NCBI GenBank assembly: GCA_024275315.1
Contig: JAJRZK010000047.1
Coordinates: 1 to 34,141, forward strand
Direction of reading: 5' to 3'
Source of the DNA: Nitrospirota bacterium
GTDB taxonomy: Bacteria > Nitrospinota_A > UBA7883
Length of the DNA stretch: 34,141 bases
Every line of letters begins with the position of its first letter. Within the stretch, counting starts at the first letter, position 1. A program made the position numbers and the translations under genes. This document shows positions 6,847-15,337 of this stretch, in pieces. The notes beneath the pieces were generated by a model, which made no database searches, had not been told where the DNA came from, and saw only the letters and a list, made by a program, of their open reading frames with translations.

Positions 6847-7884
6847 TCAGCTCCCGATCTTTTCCAGCAACACGTCGGCCACCCGCTCTGCGCCACGACC
6901 ATCGACCAGGTCGCAAGCCCTGGCGCCCATCTCCGCCAGCCGCCGCTGATCATTCATCAGATCGTCTATGGCCGCCGCCAGTTGTAACGGGTCAAACCGC
7001 GCCGTTCCGGCAAAATGGACGCAGGCGCCCAGCGATGCCATTTTTCTGGCGTTTTCATATTGTCCATCGTTGAAAGTTATCACCATCGCAGGCGTCCTGA
7101 GGGAAGCTAGCTCCCACAGGGTGTTCCCGACCGAGCAGACCGCCAGGCTGGATTGCGCCATCAGCTCCCACGGTCTTTCCGACCCCACGTGAAGTTGCGC
7201 GCCTCGCCCGATCTTTTCGATACGCCCGGCTACCACGCCTGCGCCGGCGTAACCTTTTCCCACCAGGATTACAGCCGAAGTTATACTGCTGACATGAGCC
7301 AGTGCGTCCATGGTTCTGATCGTGAGGTTTTCCGGATCGGACCCGCCGAAACAGACAAACAGGCTCCCCTCCTGTTTCACCATTTCGCGGGTCGCGCCCA
7401 TTTGTGCGAATTCCGGCCGGATAAGACAAAACCTGGGACCGGCGAGAACACACCCCCTGCCCCGTGTATAACCATGTTCATCACCTAACAGGCCCGGATG
7501 AACGATGATATCGGCTTTGTAATTGTTCCGACCGATATCATCAATGGCCACCACAGGAGAGGCCGTTGACGCAAGCAGCTCCATCAGGGCGCGGGTGGAC
7601 TCGATCAGATCCACCACCGACGCCACCGGGCCGGCGCGTTTTATGACGTTCTTTACAGACTCGAGTTCCTGCGACGCCGTACAGTTGTCCGGGAGGTGAT
7701 GCGCCGCATAGCGGTTTGCGATTATATTCGCACAAACACCGGAGCTGTCCGGCCCCGCCACAAAAACCGGTGACAGCCCGGCTGTCTCCAGACGTTGCGC
7801 AAGAGCCAGGCTCCGGAACAGGTGGCCATAACCTGTCCGCCTGTCCGCGTCCAGCCTGAACAAAACAGCGTTGCGCCCTTTCAT
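6847..7884 (-). CDS. pseG: PseG-like UDP-sugar hydrolase (pseudaminic-acid-type pathway)
   Basis: 345 residues counted from ATG at 7884, preceded by AGGAG six bases upstream; an upstream ATG at 7926 would add 14 non-conserved residues. The N-terminus VLFRLDADRRTGYGHLFRSL matches the glycosyltransferase-B-fold PseG family (FRxDxxxxxGxGHxxR), which cleaves UDP from 2,4-diacetamido-2,4,6-trideoxy-beta-L-altrose on the way to pseudaminic acid. The C-terminal half carries GxxSTLWE-like VCSVGNTLWELASLRTPA, the nucleotide-binding part. No other pse genes are in the window, so the exact sugar is uncertain; flagellin or surface-glycan nonulosonate synthesis is the likely setting. It stands alone on the minus strand, convergent with tatB and divergent from the SLC13 permease. 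Confidence 0.75.
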   Translation of the reverse strand: MKGRNAVLFRLDADRRTGYGHLFRSLALAQRLETAGLSPVFVAGPDSSGVCANIIANRYAAHHLPDNCTASQELESVKNVIKRAGPVASVVDLIESTRALMELLASTASPVVAIDDIGRNNYKADIIVHPGLLGDEHGYTRGRGCVLAGPRFCLIRPEFAQMGATREMVKQEGSLFVCFGGSDPENLTIRTMDALAHVSSITSAVILVGKGYAGAGVVAGRIEKIGRGAQLHVGSERPWELMAQSSLAVCSVGNTLWELASLRTPAMVITFNDGQYENARKMASLGACVHFAGTARFDPLQLAAAIDDLMNDQRRLAEMGARACDLVDGRGAERVADVLLEKIGS

Positions 7885-8048
7885 CCCCCGCTCCTGGTTG
7901 TTTTCTTGATCCGTTATCGCCCGCATCCGGACACAGGCGGCCAGGGCCCATGAACAACCCGAATATTCCTGATAAAATCCTTTCGTTTATATTAACATCA
8001 CTGTATTTTACAGATTACCTTTAACAAACCACAGGTTGCGCCGGGATC

Positions 8049-9884
8049 ATGGTCGAGACAGCCCTTACACCGCAGATAGCCACGGTACTGCTCGTCATCC
8101 TGGGCGCTGTCATACTGTTCATCAGCGAGCTGATCCGGGTGGACGTGGTGGCGATGATAATGATGGTCATACTGCCGACGCTGGGGCTGGTCACGCCGCA
8201 CGAGGCGTTTTCGGGGTTTTCCTCGAACGCGGTGGTGTCGATAATCGCGGTGATCATTATCGGAGCCGGACTCGACAAGACCGGGATAATGAACCAGCTA
8301 TCCGCACCGATAGTGAGGTTCGGAGGCGACAGCTACCCAAGGCTGATAGCCGGCATCAGCGGCGCCGTCGCGGCAATTTCGAGCTTTATGCAAAACATCG
8401 GCGCGGCCGCCCTTTTCCTTCCCGCCACGATGAGAGTCAGCAAACAGCTCAACATCCCCCTGTCCAAGCTCCTGATGCCCATGGGGTTTTGCGCAATCCT
8501 GGGAGGCACCGTCACCATGGTGGGATCTTCTCCGCTGATCGTGTTGAACGATCTTATGGCCAACTCGGGCCTGGAGCCGTTCGGCCTGTTTTCCGTAACT
8601 CCAATAGGAATCATGCTGGTGGTCTCGGGTATAGTCTACTTTGTCGTCTTTGGAGACATCATCCTCCCCTCACGAAAGAGATCGTCCGGCGAGGAGATAG
8701 GGGGCGCGCTCAAAACCCTTAAAACCTACGCCCCTTTCGGCCATACATTCGAGCTCATCGCCCCCGAGGATTTCGCGTACGCAGGCAAAACGCTCGAAGA
8801 GCTTCAACTCAGGCGCATGTTCCTGATAAACGTAATCGCCATCGCGCAGGCTGGGGCGAAAGAACTCGTGATGGAACCGTCACGCAACCGCCGCATCAAC
8901 GCAAACGACACCCTGGCCGTTATGGGTCATGAAAACAGCGTAAAAAAAATGGCGGATCATTACGGTTTTGTCATCAAGCCCGAGCTGGCCGTTTTCAGGG
9001 ACGTTTTTTCCAGCTCCAACGCGGGCCTGCTGGAAGCTGTGGTGGCGCCGATGTCTTCGATGGTGGGCGCCACGCTGCGCCGGGTCGATTTCAGGAGTAA
9101 GTTCTTCGTTGGCCCTGTGGCGCTGTACCGTGGAGGAAAAGTGTTCATGACGAAGCTTTCCGATATCGAGCTGAGACAGGGGGACACGATACTTCTGCAC
9201 GGGACCTGGGACTCGTTCGCAAAGCTCAAGGAGTCTGTGGACCTGATATTTCCCGCTACCGAGGCGGACGAGGTGTTCAAGATGGAAAAAACAGGCGCGG
9301 CCATCGCGAGTTTCGCCGTGGCGATCGGGCTTGTGCTGGTAAAGGACATGCTGAGCCATCCCATTTCCCTGTCTGTCTGCCTTATGGCGGGCGCGTCGCT
9401 GATGGTGCTGACTCGTGTCATCACCATCGACGAGGCGTATAAAGCCGTGGACTGGAGAACGGTGTTCCTGCTGGCCGGGCTCATCCCGCTGGGCATAGCC
9501 ACGGAGAAAAGCGGAGCCGCGGCGTATATATCCCACGGCGCGCTCACAGCGCTGGGGGAGGTGACGCCGCTTATGTTGATGGCGGTAATCGCCATCCTCG
9601 CCACCGGGTTTACAATGGTCATCTCCAACGTGGGCGCCACGGTCCTGCTGACACCGCTGGCCATACATATGGCCAACGAAACGGGGGCCGACCCGAGGAC
9701 GGCGGCGCTGGTGGTGGGGCTTGCCACGTCGAACTCTTTTTTGTTGCCCACGCACCAGGTCAACGCACTGCTCATGGGACCGGGGGGGTACCACACCACG
9801 GACTACATCAGGGTCGGCGGCGGAATGACGATCATTTTCATCATGGTGACAGTCTTCGGGTTGTGGGCGTTTTACGGTATCTGA
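8049..9884 (+). CDS. SLC13/DASS-type permease with two TrkA-C (RCK_C) domains
   Basis: 611 residues. Membrane segments fill about 10-215 and 405-611; between them are two soluble TrkA-C-like domains. One lies around 236-310 (ELIAPEDFAYAGKTLEEL, ending in LAVMGHENSVKKMADHYG) and the second around 320-395 (LEAVVAPMSSMVGATLRRV, ending in ILLHGTWDSFAKL). This layout is that of divalent anion:sodium symporter-like permeases (CitMHS/SLC13). The membrane motifs MQNIGAAALFLPA, VISNVGATVLLTPLA and ATSNSFLLPTHQVNAL resemble the paired Ser-Asn-Thr type substrate motifs of that family. Sulfate, dicarboxylates or another anion could be the substrate. It is transcribed divergently from the PseG-like gene with a 164-base AT-rich spacer. 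Confidence 0.85.
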   Translation: MVETALTPQIATVLLVILGAVILFISELIRVDVVAMIMMVILPTLGLVTPHEAFSGFSSNAVVSIIAVIIIGAGLDKTGIMNQLSAPIVRFGGDSYPRLIAGISGAVAAISSFMQNIGAAALFLPATMRVSKQLNIPLSKLLMPMGFCAILGGTVTMVGSSPLIVLNDLMANSGLEPFGLFSVTPIGIMLVVSGIVYFVVFGDIILPSRKRSSGEEIGGALKTLKTYAPFGHTFELIAPEDFAYAGKTLEELQLRRMFLINVIAIAQAGAKELVMEPSRNRRINANDTLAVMGHENSVKKMADHYGFVIKPELAVFRDVFSSSNAGLLEAVVAPMSSMVGATLRRVDFRSKFFVGPVALYRGGKVFMTKLSDIELRQGDTILLHGTWDSFAKLKESVDLIFPATEADEVFKMEKTGAAIASFAVAIGLVLVKDMLSHPISLSVCLMAGASLMVLTRVITIDEAYKAVDWRTVFLLAGLIPLGIATEKSGAAAYISHGALTALGEVTPLMLMAVIAILATGFTMVISNVGATVLLTPLAIHMANETGADPRTAALVVGLATSNSFLLPTHQVNALLMGPGGYHTTDYIRVGGGMTIIFIMVTVFGLWAFYGI

Positions 9885-9956
9885 CAAATGCGCAAAGCAA
9901 CCAATAGTTGACTGGACGCCCATCGTGCAGTAGCCTTATCATCCTTTAGAATCCAT

Positions 9957-11615
9957 ATGAAAAAAACAGTAGAGCGAACCATAAAAAAAGCGTTCTTCGC
10001 CCTGGCGAAGAACGAAGGCTGGACACTGCAAATGGCGGGTGGACAGGTGGGGGTGACCGTCCCGAAGGATGAGAGCCATGGCGATTTCTCGTGCAACCTC
10101 GCGATGATTCTCGCCGCGAACACAAAAACCAAACCGCGCGTCATCGCCGAGAAACTCTCCAGGCAACTCGCCGGCAACGGCCTGTTCTCCTCTGTCTCGG
10201 TGGCGGGACCCGGTTTTATAAACATGACCGTGCACCCGGACCACTGGGCCGCCGCGCTGGACCAGATTTTCACGGCGGGAGAGGATTTCGGCAGAATCAG
10301 CGTCGGCCATGGGGAAAAAGTGATGGTGGAGTTCGTCTCCGCAAACCCCACGGGACCGCTCCATATCGGCCACGGCAGGGGCGCCGTCGTGGGGGACACG
10401 CTTGCCCGCATCCTGTCATGGGCCGGATATGACGTTCATAGCGAGTACTACATAAACGATGTGGGGTTGCAGATGGACAACCTGGGCCAGTCCACCCTGG
10501 CAAGATGCAGGGAGCTTTTGGGCCAGCCCGCAGGAGAGCTTCCATACAAGGGGGATTATATCATAGACATAGCCCGTCAATTTCTTGAAGCGAATGGCGA
10601 GCGGATCATGGAAGCTCCGTTGGAGGAGTCGCTTGCAAAAGCCAGAAAATTTTCCGCCGACAAAATCCTCGATGGTATCCGCTCCGATCTTGAAGAGTTC
10701 CGGGTCGGGTTTGACGAGTGGTTTTCCGAAGCGACCCTTCATGACAGCGGCGAGGTGGAAAAAACCATAAACCAGCTCCAGCGGAAGGGGCATATCCGCG
10801 AGGAAGACGGGGCGTTATGGCTGAAAACCGGAAGCGCGGGGGATGAGAAAGACCGGGTGGTGCGCCGCGCCAACGGAGTCACCACCTATCTCGCCGCCGA
10901 CCTGGCGTATCACAAGAGTAAAATTGACAGAAAATACTCCATGCTGGTCAACGTGTGGGGCGCAGATCATCACGGATATGTTCCCCGAATGAAAGCCGCC
11001 GTTTCGGCCCTGGGGCATGATCCTGAAAAGCTCATCGTACGGCTGGTCCAGCTTGTCAGCCTCAAGCGGGGCGGCCAGACGGTGGCCATGTCCACGCGCG
11101 AGGGGGTTTTTACAACCCTGCGGGAGATACTCGACGAAGTCGGGGTGGACGCGACCAGGTACTTTTTCCTTATGCGCTCTTCGGACAGCCAACTGGAGTT
11201 CGACGTGGAGCTTGCAAAACGCCACAGTAGCGACAACCCTGTTTACTATATCCAGTACGCCCACGCCAGGTGCTGTAACATTTTTGTAACCGCAAAAGAA
11301 ACCGGCGTTAAGCGGATACCCTTCGACCAGGTCGACAAATCCCTTTTGACCGGCGGGGACGAGCTTCGCCTGATAAGAAAGCTTCTCATGCTTCCAGACG
11401 TGGTGGACGCATGCGCCCGGTCCTGCCAGCCTCATCCCGTAACCGGGTACCTGACCGAGGTGGCCGCGTTTTTTCACTATTTCTACAAGCACAACCGGGT
11501 GGTGACCGACGACGAGCCGCTGACCCACGCCAGGTTGGCCCTGGTGGAGGCCACGATGATGGTCATCAGGAACGGTCTTGAGATATTGGGAATAGACGCG
11601 CCAAGGAAAATGTGA
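9957..11615 (+). CDS. argS: Arginyl-tRNA synthetase
   Basis: 552 residues, normal for class Ia ArgS. The N-terminal Add-1 domain is followed by VEFVSANPTGPLHIGHGRGA with the HIGH motif at 136-139. The KMSKS counterpart is VAMSTREG in the second half, a normal form for this enzyme. The C-terminal anticodon-binding domain ends GLEILGIDAPRKM, typical of the family. It charges tRNA-Arg with arginine in the cytoplasm. A moderate sigma-70-like pair (TTGACT 9908-9913 and TAGCCT 9931-9936, 17-base spacer) lies just upstream. The SPOR gene follows after 15 bases, an arrangement seen in several proteobacteria. Confidence 0.97.
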   Translation: MKKTVERTIKKAFFALAKNEGWTLQMAGGQVGVTVPKDESHGDFSCNLAMILAANTKTKPRVIAEKLSRQLAGNGLFSSVSVAGPGFINMTVHPDHWAAALDQIFTAGEDFGRISVGHGEKVMVEFVSANPTGPLHIGHGRGAVVGDTLARILSWAGYDVHSEYYINDVGLQMDNLGQSTLARCRELLGQPAGELPYKGDYIIDIARQFLEANGERIMEAPLEESLAKARKFSADKILDGIRSDLEEFRVGFDEWFSEATLHDSGEVEKTINQLQRKGHIREEDGALWLKTGSAGDEKDRVVRRANGVTTYLAADLAYHKSKIDRKYSMLVNVWGADHHGYVPRMKAAVSALGHDPEKLIVRLVQLVSLKRGGQTVAMSTREGVFTTLREILDEVGVDATRYFFLMRSSDSQLEFDVELAKRHSSDNPVYYIQYAHARCCNIFVTAKETGVKRIPFDQVDKSLLTGGDELRLIRKLLMLPDVVDACARSCQPHPVTGYLTEVAAFFHYFYKHNRVVTDDEPLTHARLALVEATMMVIRNGLEILGIDAPRKM

Positions 11616-11630
11616 TATCTGCTGTAATAC

Positions 11631-12326
11631 ATGACAAAGAGAAAAAAGAGACCATCGGAATTCACATTTTCCAGCAACCAGTTGGGTCTGCTGGTGGGTT
11701 GTGTCGCGGCGATAGCCTTATTGGCTTTTCTCATGGGGTACGGTTCCGGCAAGGTATACAACAAGAAAGTGTCGTCGCCGCAGGAGACGACCGCCGCCGA
11801 CACCGATTCCGGCGTGCCCCCACGCAAACAGATCGATCCTGGCGCGGTAAAGATGGAGACCAGCGCGGCTGTCCCTGCCGTGGACAGGTTTACGTTCAGC
11901 GAAAAACTTCAGCACGAGACCGCGCCCGCGACAGCTTCGCTTCCGACCGGATCGGCGCCGGAGCCGCCGCAAAAACCTGAAAGCAAACGCGCGCCGACTC
12001 CGCCAGCTCCCGAAAAACCCGTGGCGGTGAAAAAATCAAAACCCGCAAGGAAAAAAGCAGCGTCTCCGGCAGAACGTGGCGTCAAATCGAAAAAAATCAC
12101 TATCCAGGTGGGATCGTTCAAATCCAGGAAGGACGCCGACGCGCTGGTTTCCAGGCTTTCCAAGGATAACTACAACGCCTATGTGACGCTATTTAATCTT
12201 AAAGGATCCACATGGTACAGGGTGCGGGTGGGTGTCTACGAAACCGCCGCCATAGCCAACAGGGTGGCCGCCAAGCTCGAACACGACCATCACCTGCCGG
12301 TGTTGATCGTAACGTACAAAAAATAG
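11631..12326 (+). CDS. SPOR-domain membrane protein
   Basis: 231 residues: a short Lys/Arg-rich cytoplasmic N-terminus, one membrane helix (about 18-38, QLGLLVGCVAAIALLAFLMG) and a long Pro/Ala/Lys-rich linker. A C-terminal SPOR domain (about 157-231) begins ITIQVGSFKSRKDADALVSRL and contains WYRVRVGVYETAAIANRVA. SPOR domains bind glycan strands stripped of peptides, typically at the division septum, so a role in cell division or envelope remodelling is likely. It follows argS closely and precedes a DUF4149 gene by six bases, so the three form an operon. Confidence 0.87.
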   Translation: MTKRKKRPSEFTFSSNQLGLLVGCVAAIALLAFLMGYGSGKVYNKKVSSPQETTAADTDSGVPPRKQIDPGAVKMETSAAVPAVDRFTFSEKLQHETAPATASLPTGSAPEPPQKPESKRAPTPPAPEKPVAVKKSKPARKKAASPAERGVKSKKITIQVGSFKSRKDADALVSRLSKDNYNAYVTLFNLKGSTWYRVRVGVYETAAIANRVAAKLEHDHHLPVLIVTYKK

Positions 12327-12332
12327 CGGGCC

Positions 12333-12812
12333 ATGATCGCGATCGCCCAATATATTCACCTTTTATCCATTTGCGTCTGGATCGGATCGATGGTGTTTTT
12401 CTCGTTTATCGGCGCCCCCGCCATTTTCAGAACCCTCGACAAGAAAGCGGCGGGAGACGTGGTGGGCGTTATATTTCCCAAATACTACATGACAGGCTAT
12501 GTATGTTGCGCGCTGGCTCTGCTGTCGCTCGGGTGGATGGCGACGAAAACCGGGGAGAGCGTGTCTGTCAGGGCCGGTTTCGCCCTGTTGCTGGTTATGG
12601 GGGGCGTAACCATTTATTCCGGCGGACCGCTCCACGGCAAAGTGGTGGCCATAAAGCGCCTTATCCGCGAGGAGAAAGACGAATCCAGGCTCGCCCCGCT
12701 CAAAAAAGAATTCGGAAAAACGCACGGGATTTCCGCCGCCCTGAACATGTTTACGCTGGCGCTGGGGCTGGGGCTGGTTTTCGTGGCGACCAGGTATATT
12801 TCCCTGCCGTAG
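12333..12812 (+). CDS. DUF4149-family integral membrane protein
   Basis: 159 residues with four predicted membrane helices. The start IAQYIHLLSICVWIGSMVFF and the internal PKYYMTGYVCCALALLSL match the DUF4149/TMEM205-like family (HxxxxxxWxGxxxFFxxxxxPxxF, later FPxYY). The function is unknown. It begins six bases after the SPOR gene stop, so it is cotranscribed, and ends 21 bases from the stop of the convergent phosphatase gene. A charged loop (KRLIREEKDESRLAPLKKE) lies between helices three and four. Confidence 0.75.
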   Translation: MIAIAQYIHLLSICVWIGSMVFFSFIGAPAIFRTLDKKAAGDVVGVIFPKYYMTGYVCCALALLSLGWMATKTGESVSVRAGFALLLVMGGVTIYSGGPLHGKVVAIKRLIREEKDESRLAPLKKEFGKTHGISAALNMFTLALGLGLVFVATRYISLP

Positions 12813-12833
12813 CAGGGCTTGGCGGTCCGTTTC

Positions 12834-13406
12834 CTATAACAATCGAAAATCCACCTTTCCTGCGCTCTCGAACACCAGGTGGAACACGTCGTCTATCCCG
12901 ATCGTCACAGGCTGGCTCGCGCTGCAACCGGCGAACCTGCGCAAAATGGTCTCGATAACACCGTAATGGGTTATCACCAGGATAGTGGCGCCGTTGTCGC
13001 GCTTAAGCCGCATGTTGATAAACCGCTCTGTCCTGCGGGTAAGATCATCTCCCGACTCACCATCCGGATATGATTTGCCGGTGTCGGCCTTGTGGCGCAG
13101 AATCAGCGGCATTATTTCGTCCTTCAACCGGCCCGTGTACCGGCCAAAATCGATTTCCCGCAATTCGGCCAGGTATCTGGCCCGGGGCAGGTATGGAAGT
13201 TTTTCGGCGATAAGCTCCATCGTGCGCCTGGCGCGGCCGATATCCGAGCAGTAGACTTTCGATATGTTGAAACCGCGTATTTTCTCCGCCATGCTGTAGC
13301 ATGCCGCGATACCATCGCAAGACAGGGGCGAATCCCCATGGCCCTGGACGACGCCTTCCAGGTTCGCCTCTGTTTGGCCGTGTCGCAACAGAAGAACCTC
13401 GAGCAT
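12834..13406 (-). CDS. Histidine phosphatase family protein (phosphoglycerate mutase/CobC-like)
   Basis: 190 residues. LLRHGQTEANLEGVVQGHGD at the N-terminus carries the catalytic RHG (residues 8-10) and the family pattern RHGxTxxN. LREIDFGRYTG supplies the conserved Glu region, and ILVITHYGVIETILR the second active-site histidine. These are cytoplasmic phosphomonoesterases with a phosphohistidine intermediate. Members of this size include alpha-ribazole phosphatase (CobC) and broad sugar-phosphate phosphatases. No cobalamin genes are nearby, so the specific substrate is unknown. It begins 53 bases downstream of the cytochrome c peroxidase gene on the same strand, so they are probably cotranscribed. 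Confidence 0.85.
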   Translation of the reverse strand: MLEVLLLRHGQTEANLEGVVQGHGDSPLSCDGIAACYSMAEKIRGFNISKVYCSDIGRARRTMELIAEKLPYLPRARYLAELREIDFGRYTGRLKDEIMPLILRHKADTGKSYPDGESGDDLTRRTERFINMRLKRDNGATILVITHYGVIETILRRFAGCSASQPVTIGIDDVFHLVFESAGKVDFRLL

Positions 13407-13459
13407 TTATCCCCAAAAACACTTGTTCCAAAAACGGACGGCCTGAAACGCCCGAAGGC

Positions 13460-14485
13460 TCAGCCGCGATCCGGTTTCGGAGTGGATTTACCCGACGCCG
13501 GAAGTTTCGGCAACACGATATCCGGCAAATCACCCATAAGTGAATCAAAAAACGCCAGAATGTCGCCCACCTCCTCGTCCGTGAGCTTTGCTCCAAGCTG
13601 TGTCCATCCCATGATACGAACCACCTCGCCCAAATCCCACACATTCCCATCACTGAAATAGGGATACGTAAGAGTAATATTCCTCAGCGATGGAACTTTG
13701 AAGACGTGCATGTCATCCTTGTCTCCGGTCACCCCGAACCGACCTTTGTCCGTCAGGTTTTCCGGAGTGTTAACCACACCGAATTGCTGATATGACCCGC
13801 CGCCCACCACCACGCCGTTATGGCACCCGGCGCACCCGCTATCCATAAAAGTCCGTAAACCTTTTTTCTCCCTGGCGGTAAGGGCCGATTCATCGCCCTT
13901 CAGAAACTTGTCGAACCGGGACGGTGTAAGCAGGGTTCGTTCGAAAGCGCCGATGGCGTTGGCGATGTTTTCGTAATTCATCGGTTTCTTCTGCCCCGCA
14001 AACGCCCTGGAAAAACGCTCGACATACTCCGGAATGGATAATAACCGCGCCATTACAAGTTCTTTGGTGGCGGCCATCTCCACATCAGCCAGGATCGGTC
14101 CCTGCGCCTGGGCTTCAACATCCCTCGCGCGGCCATCCCAAAACTGGGATATATGCAGAGCGGCGTTCCATACCGTCGGAGCGTTGCGTCCACCCACTTT
14201 CCATTGGTGGCCGGTGGAGAGGGTGTTGTTATCCACTCCGCCACCCGCCAGATTATGGCAGGAGTTGCAGGAAAAAACGTTGGACTTAGAAAGGCGCGTC
14301 TCGAAATAGAGCATCTTGCCAAGCTCCAGTTTTTCGGGATTACCAGGGTTTCCCGCTTTAAACACAGGCTTTTCAGGCAAAGGGGCGAATGTATCTTTCG
14401 CGTCTTCCAACAGACCGGCAAAAGCAAATGTGGGCGCGATTACGCTCGCAACAAAAATAAAAATGAATCTTCGCATGCCTATCAT
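13460..14485 (-). CDS. Dihaem cytochrome c peroxidase (CcpA/MauG family)
   Basis: 341 residues from the ATG at 14485, which has AAGG five bases upstream; an ATG at 14476 is an alternative and an ATG at 14590 adds residues before the signal peptide. The signal peptide (RRFIFIFVASVIAPTFAFA) is followed by a peroxidase domain with two haem sites: CNSCH at C73-H77 and CAGCH at C218-H222. Family landmarks include LGKMLYFETRLS, WDGRARDVEAQAQGP and VPSLRNITLTYPYFSDG. Bacterial dihaem peroxidases reduce hydrogen peroxide in the periplasm with electrons from small c-type cytochromes. A strong sigma-70 promoter lies at 14543-14570. The protein fits the cytochrome-rich physiology and may protect the haem proteins. 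Confidence 0.92.
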   Translation of the reverse strand: MIGMRRFIFIFVASVIAPTFAFAGLLEDAKDTFAPLPEKPVFKAGNPGNPEKLELGKMLYFETRLSKSNVFSCNSCHNLAGGGVDNNTLSTGHQWKVGGRNAPTVWNAALHISQFWDGRARDVEAQAQGPILADVEMAATKELVMARLLSIPEYVERFSRAFAGQKKPMNYENIANAIGAFERTLLTPSRFDKFLKGDESALTAREKKGLRTFMDSGCAGCHNGVVVGGGSYQQFGVVNTPENLTDKGRFGVTGDKDDMHVFKVPSLRNITLTYPYFSDGNVWDLGEVVRIMGWTQLGAKLTDEEVGDILAFFDSLMGDLPDIVLPKLPASGKSTPKPDRG

Positions 14486-14542
14486 CCCCGCCTTAAATAA
14501 GTTCAGAACATTTCCATAATATAGACTGATTCTACAATGCGT

Positions 14543-14570
14543 ATTATACGCTCTTCGCGGCTTTTGTAAA
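14543..14570 (-). promoter_or_regulatory. Sigma-70-type promoter for the cytochrome c peroxidase gene
   Basis: On the minus strand TTTACA (14570-14565) is separated by 16 bases from a perfect TATAAT (14548-14543), giving a start near 14536 and a leader of about 50 bases to the ATG at 14485. The -10 box lies inside the near-palindrome GCGTAT-T-ATACGC (14540-14552), which could serve as an operator. Confidence 0.6.
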
Positions 14571-14814
14571 CAGTATGTATGACGAATCAACCGCCGATGG
14601 AGAACTCACGGGGCGGTCAACATTTACCAATTCCCTATCACACATAAAGCTCATCGACCAGGTCATGCTCTTTGGCATTTTGCCGGTGGCGTGATATTCT
14701 TCATTCATGGCAGGAAGATTTCCTGTGACACAGTTTAACAACCGGCGCAGTTCAACAACTCCTGTTGCGGGTGTATCTGATCACAATTAACAACAGAACT
14801 CATCGACCGTCGCA
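14571..14814. other. Intergenic region between divergent ccp and tsaE
   Basis: No credible gene is visible in the 329 bases between the two start codons. A 65-codon minus-strand ORF at 14544-14741 has no recognisable family features. Besides the ccp promoter, the region holds a short perfect inverted repeat CAGGAA-GAT-TTCCTG (14711-14725). A clear promoter for tsaE was not found. Confidence 0.5.
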
Positions 14815-15282
14815 ATGTCCGCCTTACGCGAAGTATGTATAACCACCAGCTCACCAGATCAGACACGCAAGGCAGGCGCCAGCCTGGGGCGGAACCTGGA
14901 GACGGGGGATATGGTCTTTTTGACAGGTGACCTGGGAACCGGCAAAACCGTGTTCACCCAGGGGTTGTGCCATGGTCTTGGTGTCGATGAAAACGTGATC
15001 GTGCGTTCCCCCTCGTTTGCCATTATCAATGAATACACAGGATCACGCCTGGTGCGCCATGTGGACCTTTATCGTGTGGAAAGCGATGATGAGCTCGAGA
15101 CCGTCGGAATCTTCGATTCAGGCCGGGAGAGTGTGACAATCATCGAATGGGCCGACAAGCTGAAAAGCACCCGTCCATGGAGCAGAGGGATAGCTGTGAC
15201 GATAACGGACCTGTCCGAAACCCAACGGGAGATCAGGATAAAGGGCCCGGAAGAGAAGCTTGAAAACCTCCCGACACGCTGA
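14815..15282 (+). CDS. tsaE: tRNA threonylcarbamoyladenosine biosynthesis ATPase TsaE
   Basis: 155 residues with the Walker A motif GDLGTGKT (38-45), the SPSFAIINEYTG segment and VRHVDLYRVESDDELETVGI, all characteristic of TsaE (YjeE). With TsaB and TsaD it makes the t6A modification at position 37 of ANN-decoding tRNAs in the cytoplasm. TsaB and TsaD are not in the window. The IIEWADKL segment is the family's (E)WxE-like motif region. It precedes lptC by about 55 bases. No good Shine-Dalgarno is visible before the ATG, so the start rests on family length. Confidence 0.93.
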   Translation: MSALREVCITTSSPDQTRKAGASLGRNLETGDMVFLTGDLGTGKTVFTQGLCHGLGVDENVIVRSPSFAIINEYTGSRLVRHVDLYRVESDDELETVGIFDSGRESVTIIEWADKLKSTRPWSRGIAVTITDLSETQREIRIKGPEEKLENLPTR

Positions 15283-15320
15283 ATCATCCACCGATACCCA
15301 TTTACAAAAGCAACTGATTA

Positions 15321-15335
15321 TGGCACACTAATTGC
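15321..15335 (+). promoter_or_regulatory. Sigma-54-type -24/-12 promoter at the start of the lpt-rpoN operon
   Basis: TGGCAC (15321-15326), five bases, then TTGC (15332-15335) matches the sigma-54 consensus TGGCAC-N5-TTGC at all ten core positions, with GG and GC at the correct spacing. Transcription would start near 15346-15348, just inside the apparent lptC start at 15338. It would therefore serve lptA-lptB-rpoN and later genes rather than full-length lptC, unless lptC starts further downstream. Confidence 0.55.
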
Positions 15336-15337
15336 CT

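Noticed and set aside
14544-14741. 65-codon minus-strand ORF upstream of the peroxidase gene
   Set aside because: It overlaps the sigma-70 promoter, lacks a ribosome-binding site and shows no recognisable composition or domain.
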